Shown here one piece after another: positions 53,835 through 61,696 of a stretch of 64,000 nucleotides of DNA. The position numbers and the translations under genes were made by a program. Every line of letters starts with the position of its first letter. Positions within the stretch are counted from its first letter, which is position 1. Source of the DNA: Anaerolineales bacterium (GTDB taxonomy: Bacteria; Chloroflexota; Anaerolineae; Anaerolineales; JABWBV01). The DNA lies in assembly GCA_020634875.1 (NCBI GenBank), contig JACKAX010000004.1, positions 106,527-170,526 of the forward strand, in the 5' to 3' direction. The notes below the pieces were generated by a model. The model did no database searches. It had not been told where the DNA came from and saw only the letters and a list, made by a program, of their open reading frames with translations.

Positions 53835-54518
53835 ATGAATTCAATCAATAAGAAAGCAAGAATGGCAGGGTTCCTGTATCTGATTTACATGGTAACCCAT
53901 ATCATTAGCGATGTGTGGCGCGATACCTTTATTGTGCCTGGGGATGCTGCCGCAACAGTCAGTAATATCATGGCTCATGAAGGGTTATTCACTGTCACTG
54001 TTGTGGGCGATCTACTCGCTGCTGCGCTTTTCTTTTTAGCCGCCTGGGCGCTCTACATTTTACTTAAACCGGTTAATAATGACCTTGCTCTCCTGTTCTT
54101 GTTATTAAACCTGGGCAGTGTCGTTATCCAATGTGCTAGCGATCTTTTTCTGGTTGCCAGCCAGTTGTTGATGAATGGTCCTGATTACTTGAATGGTTTC
54201 CAGGTGGGTCAATTGCAATCTCTGGCAATGTTCTTTCTCGATTTACGCGAAAAAGCGTTTACGGTCGCGTGGCTATTCTCTGGCGCCTGGCTCTTTCCGC
54301 TTGGCTATTTAGTCTACAAGTCAGGCTTCCTCCCCAAAATTTTGGGCATCGTGCTGATGGTTCATTGTTTTACCTGGATGTCAACCTTCTTTCAGTCTTT
54401 CCTCTTCCCAGGCTTCACGGCCATCACCTATGTAAGCTATCCGCTTGGATTCATTGCGGAATTTGGGCTTACTTTGTGGCTCTTGATCATGGGCGCAAAA
54501 GAGCAGAAACCTGCCTGA
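53835..54518 (+). CDS. DUF4386-family membrane protein
   Basis: A 227-aa protein with about six helices. The opening KKARMAGFLYLIYMVTHI and the WALYILLKPVNNDLALLFLLLN and FPLGYLVYKSGFLPKILGI stretches are the DUF4386 hallmarks. Clear paralog of 55811-56497 (both begin MNS-x-NK). Function unknown. Confidence 0.88.
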   Translation: MNSINKKARMAGFLYLIYMVTHIISDVWRDTFIVPGDAAATVSNIMAHEGLFTVTVVGDLLAAALFFLAAWALYILLKPVNNDLALLFLLLNLGSVVIQCASDLFLVASQLLMNGPDYLNGFQVGQLQSLAMFFLDLREKAFTVAWLFSGAWLFPLGYLVYKSGFLPKILGIVLMVHCFTWMSTFFQSFLFPGFTAITYVSYPLGFIAEFGLTLWLLIMGAKEQKPA

Positions 54519-54550
54519 GTTAAGTCTGACTACCCATCACAAGGAGAAAA

Positions 54551-54997
54551 ATGTTAAAAAGAGGTTTGCTGGTTCTGTCAGTATGGTGCGTCATCAACTT
54601 TGTGCTCGCCTTTACCATATTGTGCTATGTCATCGTGCTCAAGAAAGACTCGCCAATTTTGCAGGTGGCTTCTTTTTCGGAAGCTGAAATTGCGGGGCTT
54701 GGCGCCAAGGTCATCGCCGCGCTCAACTGTTTCACGATCCTGTACAACTCCTGCTCGTTGATGATCTCGGTGCTGACCTGGCCACTCATCCGCAAAAATC
54801 TGGTCGCTGGTGAAAAATCGGCTTTCTGGATGCTGGTTTTCGTGATCGGTTTTATCGAAGTAATGGCATTTCTCGCTTCTTCCTATATTGGGCATGGACG
54901 CTGGCAGGTGAATGTCCTTCAGAGCGTTTTATACCTTGTGGGCATTGGCCTGTCGGGCTGGTCCCTGTTCAAATCAAAGGAGATAAAAAATGAATGA
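54551..54997 (+). CDS. Unknown four-helix membrane protein
   Basis: A 148-aa protein with helices at about 8-28, 48-72, 88-110 and 120-139 and a Lys-rich tail (FKSKEIKNE). AAGGAG precedes the ATG; its end overlaps the start of the CPBP frame by eight bases. Family not recognised. Confidence 0.7.
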   Translation: MLKRGLLVLSVWCVINFVLAFTILCYVIVLKKDSPILQVASFSEAEIAGLGAKVIAALNCFTILYNSCSLMISVLTWPLIRKNLVAGEKSAFWMLVFVIGFIEVMAFLASSYIGHGRWQVNVLQSVLYLVGIGLSGWSLFKSKEIKNE

Positions 54998-55602
54998 TCG
55001 AGCGAAGACCGCATTAATTTTGGGCATGACCTCATTATTTATGTTTAGCCCATTAGCGATGAACCTTTTTGGACATCCAATCCCGTTTTTTCAACATCTC
55101 GGTTTTTCTAGAGAATCTACTGCCCCTCTATTGGCTTGGATACTCGCCACGGTTGTAGCGATCACCTATATATTCTATACCATGAGAGTCATCCCTTTGG
55201 TTTTAGCTAAACAGAAGGAAATCTCACTGTTCAAACTGCTGGGGATTCTCTCAGCTCTGGTCGGTGGCATTGTCGAAGAGTTTCTTTTTCCGGCGTTGGT
55301 GCATGGATCTTCTCATGTCGAGAGGTGTAGCTCCCATTCTCCAGGTCATCATCTCCGGAATTGTTTTTGGATTAGCCCACACTGTATGGATTCTTTTCAA
55401 GGGTGAATTCAAGTTTACATTTCCGGCAATTCTCTCGACATCTGTCCTAGGGGTTTTACTTGCTAGCGTATATCTTTTGGGCAAACGTAATTTGGGTCCA
55501 TGTATATTTGCCCATGTACTGATTAATATCATTATCGAACCTTGGCTGATGTTGTCTTCAGTCTCAGGGGAATGGCGCCCTCGCTTCAATACTAGCGGAT
55601 AA
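54990..55602 (+). pseudogene. Frameshifted CPBP-family intramembrane metalloprotease
   Basis: Frame 1 (54990-55406) reads MNDRAKTALILGMTSLFM to GGIVEEFLFP. The next frame (to 55602) supplies RRWCMDLLMSRGVAPILQ, FGLAHTVW and FAHVLINIIIEPW. Joined after EEFLF, they form a complete CPBP protein with all three motifs: EExxxR, FxxxH and HxxxN. The break is one extra T in the run at 55285-55289. It may be a true mutation, phase variation or an assembly error. CPBP proteins process prenylated or bacteriocin-type substrates in the membrane. Confidence 0.8.
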
Positions 55603-55810
55603 CGGCTTTACTGTTCGCTAGCCACTTGTCGGACTCCGCATTTGTGTGAGTGGTTTCGGGAAATGGTACTGGATTATCTGATGATGGAAATTGTTGAAGG
55701 TAAATAACCTGAATTGATGAAATTATGAAAATTTGTTAGGTCAAATCTTAAATCATGTTGGAATTCCGTTCAAGAAACGGATCAATTTCAATCAAACAAG
55801 GAGATATAAA

Positions 55811-56497
55811 ATGAATTCAGTCAATAAAATTGCCAGAACCGCTGGTCTATTTTATTTGCTTTACGTGATCACCTCATTCATCGCCAATCTATTCGGAAAA
55901 TTTGTGTTCGTGGAAGCGCCGATCACCGTCAATCAAATCATGACCCATGCGCTCCAATTCCGCATCGGTTTTGTGATCAATCTGTTCTCCGTCGCTTTAT
56001 TCCTTTTGGCAGCCTGGGCTTTGTACGTTCTGCTAAAACCGGTGAATAAAGATTTAGCCTTATTGTTCCTGTTATTCAATGTCGCTGGCTTTGTTGTCTG
56101 GTTATTTAGTTCACTTTGCCTATTTGCCAGCCTGGTGATCTTGAACGGTACAGAAACCATCAAAGCATTCCAACCAGATCAATTGCAAGCGCTGGCTGTG
56201 TCTTTTGTCAGTTTATACAAAAACGGAGTCTTTATGGCCCAGGTGCCTTATGGGGTTTGGCTCTTTCCACTCGGATATCTGGTTTTAAAATCGGGCTTTC
56301 TTCCAAAACTCCTCGGTATTCTGTTGATCGCAGATGGCATTTGTCAATTCGTGTATGTTTGCCAACGCTTCATCTTTCCCGATCTTGGGATCATCGCTTA
56401 TCCCTGTTTGGTGATCAGTTTTATTGCAGAAATTTCCCTGGCTTTATGGCTTTCCTTCAAGGCCGTGAAACCTCAGCTATCCGTGAATCCTGAATAA
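55811..56497 (+). CDS. DUF4386-family membrane protein
   Basis: The ATG at 55811 after CAAGGAGATATAAA gives 228 aa. It is a near copy of 53835-54518 in layout: NKIARTAGLFYLLYVITSF, WALYVLLKPVNKDLALLFLLFN and FPLGYLVLKSGFLPKLLGILL. About six helices. Function unknown. Confidence 0.88.
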   Translation: MNSVNKIARTAGLFYLLYVITSFIANLFGKFVFVEAPITVNQIMTHALQFRIGFVINLFSVALFLLAAWALYVLLKPVNKDLALLFLLFNVAGFVVWLFSSLCLFASLVILNGTETIKAFQPDQLQALAVSFVSLYKNGVFMAQVPYGVWLFPLGYLVLKSGFLPKLLGILLIADGICQFVYVCQRFIFPDLGIIAYPCLVISFIAEISLALWLSFKAVKPQLSVNPE

Positions 56498-56511
56498 AGA
56501 AAGGAGAAAAA

Positions 56512-56985
56512 ATGAGTAACGTAAAAGGAATCTGGAAAAAAGCTTTTGGGCTGTCCCTGGTAGGTGGCCTGGCTTTCTGGCTGGCAAACTTCGCGATTTC
56601 CCGAACATCCATCGCTGCTGAATACAGAGCTGCCATGTCTATCTCTTATTATCCAATGCTGCTTGAATCCTTGATCGGCGGTTTGATCATTGGATTGTGG
56701 GTCAGTTATCCTTTACTGCGCTTTTTTGACAAAATCCCGGTAAAGGACCCAATCCTTAAATCAGTCATCCTAAGTTCGATTGCGCTGGTCATTGTTACGA
56801 TCCTACTTGGAGGCCCTTCAAGTTTCTATGCGACAAATCATGTCTTGCGGTATTTCATACTTGGCACAGCCTTTAACGTGATCCGGATCACAGCCCTTGG
56901 AATCGCGATAGGCTATGCGTGGAAAAGGCAATACAGGGGAAGCAATCCATCTGTAGTGGCAACGAAACTACCCGGGTTGAAATAA
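56512..56985 (+). CDS. Unknown four-helix membrane protein
   Basis: A 157-aa protein, start 14 nt after the DUF4386 gene with AAGGAG. Helices at about 12-30, 47-70, 82-102 and 112-135. It is a tandem paralog of the next gene: both have GG-x-A-FW near 18, an IAA-x-Y segment and a DKIP/DRIPxK motif between the second and third helices. Family not recognised. Confidence 0.7.
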   Translation: MSNVKGIWKKAFGLSLVGGLAFWLANFAISRTSIAAEYRAAMSISYYPMLLESLIGGLIIGLWVSYPLLRFFDKIPVKDPILKSVILSSIALVIVTILLGGPSSFYATNHVLRYFILGTAFNVIRITALGIAIGYAWKRQYRGSNPSVVATKLPGLK

Positions 56986-56995
56986 GGAAGCAGAT

Positions 56996-57451
56996 ATGGA
57001 GGTCCAGATCACTGGTCCAAGCAAGACGCAGGCTTCTCGAGAGTCCTCAAAGAAACTGCTTATGTTGGCGGCAATGGGAGGCGTGGCTTTTTGGATAATG
57101 GATTTTTTAATTGCAGTCTCCCCCATCGCCGCGGCGTATAAAGCCGCCTTCTCGATCTCTTCACTGCCAGTGGCTCTTGTCGAAGCATTCGTCGGCGGCA
57201 TGTTGATCGCTTTGTGCGTCAGCTTTTTCCTGATACGTTTCTCTGACAGGATTCCCGGTAAAAAGCCCATCTTCAAGGCGTTGTTCCTGAGCTTTTTTAT
57301 CATGATTTTGATCGAAGGTTTGTCAGCACTTGGAAATCCGGCTCATACATCTGACTATCTCTTGCTTGACACAGGCATGAACGCACCAAGATTTATTGCG
57401 CTTGGCTTGGTTATTGGCAATTTTTTCAATAAACAAAGAGGAAAGGTTTGA
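56996..57451 (+). CDS. Unknown four-helix membrane protein, tandem paralog
   Basis: A 151-aa protein with a hydrophilic N-terminus (MEVQITGPSKTQASRESSKK) and four helices matching those of 56512-56985 (GGVAFWIMDFLIAVSPIAAA, DRIPGKKPIFKALFLSF, APRFIALGLVIG). Eleven bases separate the two genes. Confidence 0.7.
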   Translation: MEVQITGPSKTQASRESSKKLLMLAAMGGVAFWIMDFLIAVSPIAAAYKAAFSISSLPVALVEAFVGGMLIALCVSFFLIRFSDRIPGKKPIFKALFLSFFIMILIEGLSALGNPAHTSDYLLLDTGMNAPRFIALGLVIGNFFNKQRGKV

Positions 57452-57453
57452 AA

Positions 57454-58437
57454 ATGAAAGCAATTATTTGTCCTAAATACGGTTCGCCCGATATTCTTCA
57501 ACTCCGCGAGGTGGTGAAACCAGTTCCGCAAGAGGACGAGGTGCTGATCCAAATTCATGCAGCCTCTCTCAATTCGCGTGACTTACGAATGCTGCGGGCA
57601 AATCCGTTTTTTATGCGATTGGCGCCTGGAGGTCTTTTCCGTCCCAAAAATGAAATACTCGGAGCCGATTTTGCTGGGCAGGTCGAAGCAGTGGGCAGAA
57701 ACGTTAGACAGTTTAAACCAGGCGATGAAGTCTTCGGGTACCTGCCTGGCGCGACCGGTCGTGGCACTTTTGCAGAGTATGTCTGCGCTAAGGAAAATTT
57801 CCTGGCGCTGAAACCTGCCAACCTGACCTTTGAACAGGCTGCGGCGGTTCCCGAAGCGGCGATGACTGCCTTGCAGGGGTTACGCGATAAAGGAAACCTC
57901 CAGCCCGGACAAAAGGTTTTGATCTATGGCGCTTCCGGTGGCGTGGGAACATTTGCCGTACAGATTGCCAGGGCATTTGGGGCAGAGGTCACCGCGGTCT
58001 GTAGCACAAGGAATCTTAAGATGGCGCGCTCCCTGGGGGCGAATCAAGTCATTGATTACACTCAAGAAGATTTCACCCGAAAAGGCCAGCGATATGACCT
58101 GATTATGGCAGTAAACGGCTATCACCCCATCTCAGATTATCAGCGTGCCCTAGTGCCTGAGGGACATTATGTCGTTGCTGGAGGGGCGATGCGTCAGCTT
58201 CTCGAAGTAGCATTTCAGAAACGGCACAATTCATCGCTTGGTCAGAAAACATCTATTGTTTCACTGGCACAAAGCCAAAAAGATTTGTTCTTTTTGAAAG
58301 AACTCCTTGAAACTGGAAAGATTGCCCCTGTGATAGATGCCTGTTACCCCATGTGCAAAATCGCCGAGGCCTTCTGGTATTTCGAAAAAGAACACGCGCG
58401 GGGAAAGGTGGTCATTTCGGTCTCGCAAAGTGAATAG
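57454..58437 (+). CDS. NAD(P)-dependent MDR alcohol dehydrogenase / quinone reductase B
   Basis: The ATG at 57454 gives 327 aa; AGAGGAAAGG lies before it. MKAIICPKYGSPDILQL, ILGADFAGQVEAVG, FKPGDEVFGYL and YGASGGVGTFAVQIAR mark a zinc-less medium-chain reductase. Paralog of 47111-48061. Closes locus B as the A copy lies in locus A. Substrate unknown. Confidence 0.9.
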   Translation: MKAIICPKYGSPDILQLREVVKPVPQEDEVLIQIHAASLNSRDLRMLRANPFFMRLAPGGLFRPKNEILGADFAGQVEAVGRNVRQFKPGDEVFGYLPGATGRGTFAEYVCAKENFLALKPANLTFEQAAAVPEAAMTALQGLRDKGNLQPGQKVLIYGASGGVGTFAVQIARAFGAEVTAVCSTRNLKMARSLGANQVIDYTQEDFTRKGQRYDLIMAVNGYHPISDYQRALVPEGHYVVAGGAMRQLLEVAFQKRHNSSLGQKTSIVSLAQSQKDLFFLKELLETGKIAPVIDACYPMCKIAEAFWYFEKEHARGKVVISVSQSE

Positions 58438-58517
58438 CCAAAAATGAGAGATTGTGCCCACTGACCGGACCTTGTAGAATCTCTTTAGCATTGTCACTTG
58501 AAACTAAGGAGGTTCTC

Positions 58518-61500
58518 ATGTCCCGTTCTTTTCGCCTTGCGCTAACGTTTGTCTGGGTTGCAACTCTATGTCTGCCCACCCTGGCGCGCTCTTCCACCAT
58601 ACCTTTGCCGACACCTGCCTTGCCCACGGATGCCTGGTGGGATGATGCCTACCCTTATCGCCTCCCGGTCACTGTTTCAGGGCAGGGTCTTGCGACGGTC
58701 TCCCTCGATTTTGGCGCGCACCTCGACGCCTTGGGTTTGAACCATGCCCTGCTCGATTTACGCTCCATTCGGATCATCCCATATAACTCTGGCGTTCCGG
58801 GCGAGCCACTCGCATATGTAGAAACTTACAGCACCCTTCTCGAGGATGCTGACAACCCCCAAATCGGCTGGAGCGCGACGGGCGTTTACTGGACGGTCAA
58901 CGATGGTACAGCCCTGCCTGACTCCACCCGCCACACTCAGGGCACTGGTTCCCTCAAAGCGATTGTAGACAATCTCCCCGGTGGGTATGGCTACCCCGGC
59001 GTTGAATTCCACATTGCCAGCGGAGACCCCCTAACAAATTGGAGTCCCTACGAAACCTTTCTCTATGATGTCTGGCCGGAGGTGAATGCCAGCGCGGTAG
59101 ATCAGGCTCCGGACTTATACTGGTACAAACTCTATAACGCTTGCGGTGGAAATTCCGTCACGCAGGGAGGTCCACCCTTGGCACTCAACCAATGGAACAC
59201 AGCGAGTGTCTCCCTCAATCCCCTCGATTCCTGTTGGTCTGCCGATGGATTAAATCTCTCCAACATCACCCGCATGGAGTTTCACACCCGGGATAACGAT
59301 ACTGTCAATGGAAACAGTGGCTTATGGGATGACGGCGATCAACTCACCCTTTGGTTCGACAATCTCCGTCTGGTGGATCAGAATAACGGCACCCTGCAAT
59401 GGCAGACGGTTCCGGGCGGGACGCAATATTATGTTTACTTTGATACCCTGACCCACGAGGGGCATCCTCTCCCGGAGATGGTGGCTGCCTTGAGCGGAAC
59501 GCCCGTCGCCGGAGTAGTGGGCGCGGCAGAAAGCGGGGGCTATTACCACCTCGCGGCGGGAGCAACCCTTCCGAGTGGGTGGAATGTGTGGGCTGCCCCC
59601 ACCGTGGAAAAGATTACCCCAGACATGCTCGCCCCCGTACACACCGCCCCTGTCACGGTAGCCGCCGCGAGAGGTGAATTTGAATCCTTCCAATTGGTTG
59701 TACGCACCCCAACCCAGGTTAATGTTGCCGTTACAGCCTCTGCGTTTACTGGCCCCGCCCCTATCCCCGCCCCTGCCCTTTACCAGGTAGGCTACGTGCC
59801 CATCACGACGGCTGGGGATACCTATGACCGTTTTGGGGCATGGCCTGACCCGCTCTGGCCGGTGAATAACGGTGCCTCCCTCACATTCCCCGCCGGACAA
59901 AACCAACCGCTCTGGTTTACCGTGCAGGTTCCATGGGACGCGCCCGCGGGCGATTATTCCGGCACCATCGCAGTAGGTGGTGCGAGTATTCCCGTCACCC
60001 TAAAGGTATGGGATTTTGCGCTTCCCCGAGAGACCCATCTCGCCTCCGAGTGGGGGTTTGGTTGGTCGAGTGTGGTCGAGATGTATCGCGGTACGGTGGG
60101 CGGAAGTGTTCAGGCGTGCTATTGGGATGTGGTGGATAGTCTGAAACAACAATTTGCCGATGCTCGCCTGACACCGAAAGGGGTCGCCTGGCCTGCCGGA
60201 TTGAACTACTCTGGCGGGATCGAATATGATTGCAATGGAACCCTGCAACCCGATGCCTGGGGAGATTGGGACTTTGCCACTCTGGGTGGCAAATATATTC
60301 ATGGAGAACAAGGTTTTAATAACGGATATGGTTTTGGTGAATTCCTGGCTTTTGGCCCCACGAGCAACTGGCCTCCCGATAGTTTGCCGTACTCGTTTTG
60401 CGGCGTTTCGCGCAATGGGGTATTAGGGGATGCACAATATCAGGCCAAGTGGACACAATATTTGAGCGCCCTGGATGCCTATCTGGTATCAGATGATTAC
60501 ACCAGTGCCTACTATCATATTGTCAACGAACCTCAAACCGACTCTGATTACACGATTGTAGGCCAGCTTTCTGCCCTGACCGAAGCCGCCGCACCGCACC
60601 TCCGCCAAATGGTAAGCGAGCAAGTTGAGCCAGCCATTTACAATTATCCAGGCGCAAAAATAGACATTTGGATGCCCACTATTAGCAACTACGAATCCGA
60701 AAAGAGCCATGCTCGGCAGGTAAATTACGGCGAAGACGTGTGGTGGTACTACCTGTACGGGGATGACCCGCCTCTTCCGAACCCGATCTTGATGTCCCAT
60801 CCGGGCGTCGAAGCGCGTCTGACCCCGTGGTTAGCCTGGAACGAACGGGTGGATGGCCTCCTCCACTATTCCACTACCGACTGGAGCAGCAACCCCTGGA
60901 CTACCCCAAACGTTACCGGGCAGGATAATGGCGATGGCTTTTTCTTCTATCCGCCGCATCAAGACGGTTCTGTGTTAACTACCTGTGGCGAAAACGGAAA
61001 CCAACTTATTCCCTCCATCCGGTGGATGAACCTGCGAGATGGGATGGAAGATTACGAATATCTGTGGCTTCTGGCAGGGGGCAAACCCCAGGTGGGAGTT
61101 GATAACCCGTCGGATGCTTTCGTCACCGAACTCGTCCAATCGCGCACCCTTTTTAGCCATATTCCTTCTGACCTTACTGCGACTCGCGCCGCCCTGGCCG
61201 CGGCAATTCAGGGGATTCCCTCCGAGGTGGCCGCCGTTAAAACAGCTTCTCCAGGTCAGGTTGTGCCAGGTGGGCAAACTACATTCACCCTGAAGTATTA
61301 TCATGTAGGCGCTCCGACAACCTTGACGGTTACTGATACGGTTCCCGATGCATTGATAGTCTTGGACGCGACCGGCCCAGGGACAGTTGAAATAAATGGA
61401 CAAACCATTACCTGGACGGTAGAGGTTGATGATGGCAAATGGGTAACTCTCGAAATTCTAACGCAGGCAGGGTTGACGCCGGGTGCGGTGACGAATATAG

Positions 61501-61592
61501 CCACATTTATAACGGATCAAACTTTGGTTGCCCAAACGATCGTTGTTGTCTATCAAGGCCAGAAATTTTTACCTTTGATCGAGAAACCATAA
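58518..61592 (+). CDS. Secreted DUF4091 / GH123-like protein with C-terminal DUF11-like domain
   Basis: The ATG at 58518 after AAGGAGG gives 1024 aa. Signal peptide about 1-24. The N-terminal part resembles carbohydrate-binding jelly-roll sequence (about 35-330). A DUF4091-type N-domain follows (AAARGEFESFQLVVRTP), then the catalytic-like barrel (YYHIVNEPQTDSDY, WLAWNERVDGLLHYSTTDW) ending in the DUF4091 signature RDGMEDYEYLWLL (about 840-855). A beta-sandwich repeat follows (TASPGQVVPGGQTTFTLKYY). The last residues read FLPLIEKP. It would act on extracellular glycans; exact activity unknown. Confidence 0.85.
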   Translation: MSRSFRLALTFVWVATLCLPTLARSSTIPLPTPALPTDAWWDDAYPYRLPVTVSGQGLATVSLDFGAHLDALGLNHALLDLRSIRIIPYNSGVPGEPLAYVETYSTLLEDADNPQIGWSATGVYWTVNDGTALPDSTRHTQGTGSLKAIVDNLPGGYGYPGVEFHIASGDPLTNWSPYETFLYDVWPEVNASAVDQAPDLYWYKLYNACGGNSVTQGGPPLALNQWNTASVSLNPLDSCWSADGLNLSNITRMEFHTRDNDTVNGNSGLWDDGDQLTLWFDNLRLVDQNNGTLQWQTVPGGTQYYVYFDTLTHEGHPLPEMVAALSGTPVAGVVGAAESGGYYHLAAGATLPSGWNVWAAPTVEKITPDMLAPVHTAPVTVAAARGEFESFQLVVRTPTQVNVAVTASAFTGPAPIPAPALYQVGYVPITTAGDTYDRFGAWPDPLWPVNNGASLTFPAGQNQPLWFTVQVPWDAPAGDYSGTIAVGGASIPVTLKVWDFALPRETHLASEWGFGWSSVVEMYRGTVGGSVQACYWDVVDSLKQQFADARLTPKGVAWPAGLNYSGGIEYDCNGTLQPDAWGDWDFATLGGKYIHGEQGFNNGYGFGEFLAFGPTSNWPPDSLPYSFCGVSRNGVLGDAQYQAKWTQYLSALDAYLVSDDYTSAYYHIVNEPQTDSDYTIVGQLSALTEAAAPHLRQMVSEQVEPAIYNYPGAKIDIWMPTISNYESEKSHARQVNYGEDVWWYYLYGDDPPLPNPILMSHPGVEARLTPWLAWNERVDGLLHYSTTDWSSNPWTTPNVTGQDNGDGFFFYPPHQDGSVLTTCGENGNQLIPSIRWMNLRDGMEDYEYLWLLAGGKPQVGVDNPSDAFVTELVQSRTLFSHIPSDLTATRAALAAAIQGIPSEVAAVKTASPGQVVPGGQTTFTLKYYHVGAPTTLTVTDTVPDALIVLDATGPGTVEINGQTITWTVEVDDGKWVTLEILTQAGLTPGAVTNIATFITDQTLVAQTIVVVYQGQKFLPLIEKP

Positions 61593-61696
61593 GATTTTTT
61601 GGTTCTGGCGGGATTAACGGGATGGAATCTCGAAATTTTCCCGCAAAAAAGAGAGAATGGATTTTGTTCTCTAAGTGTGTTATAGAAGGTGTGATG

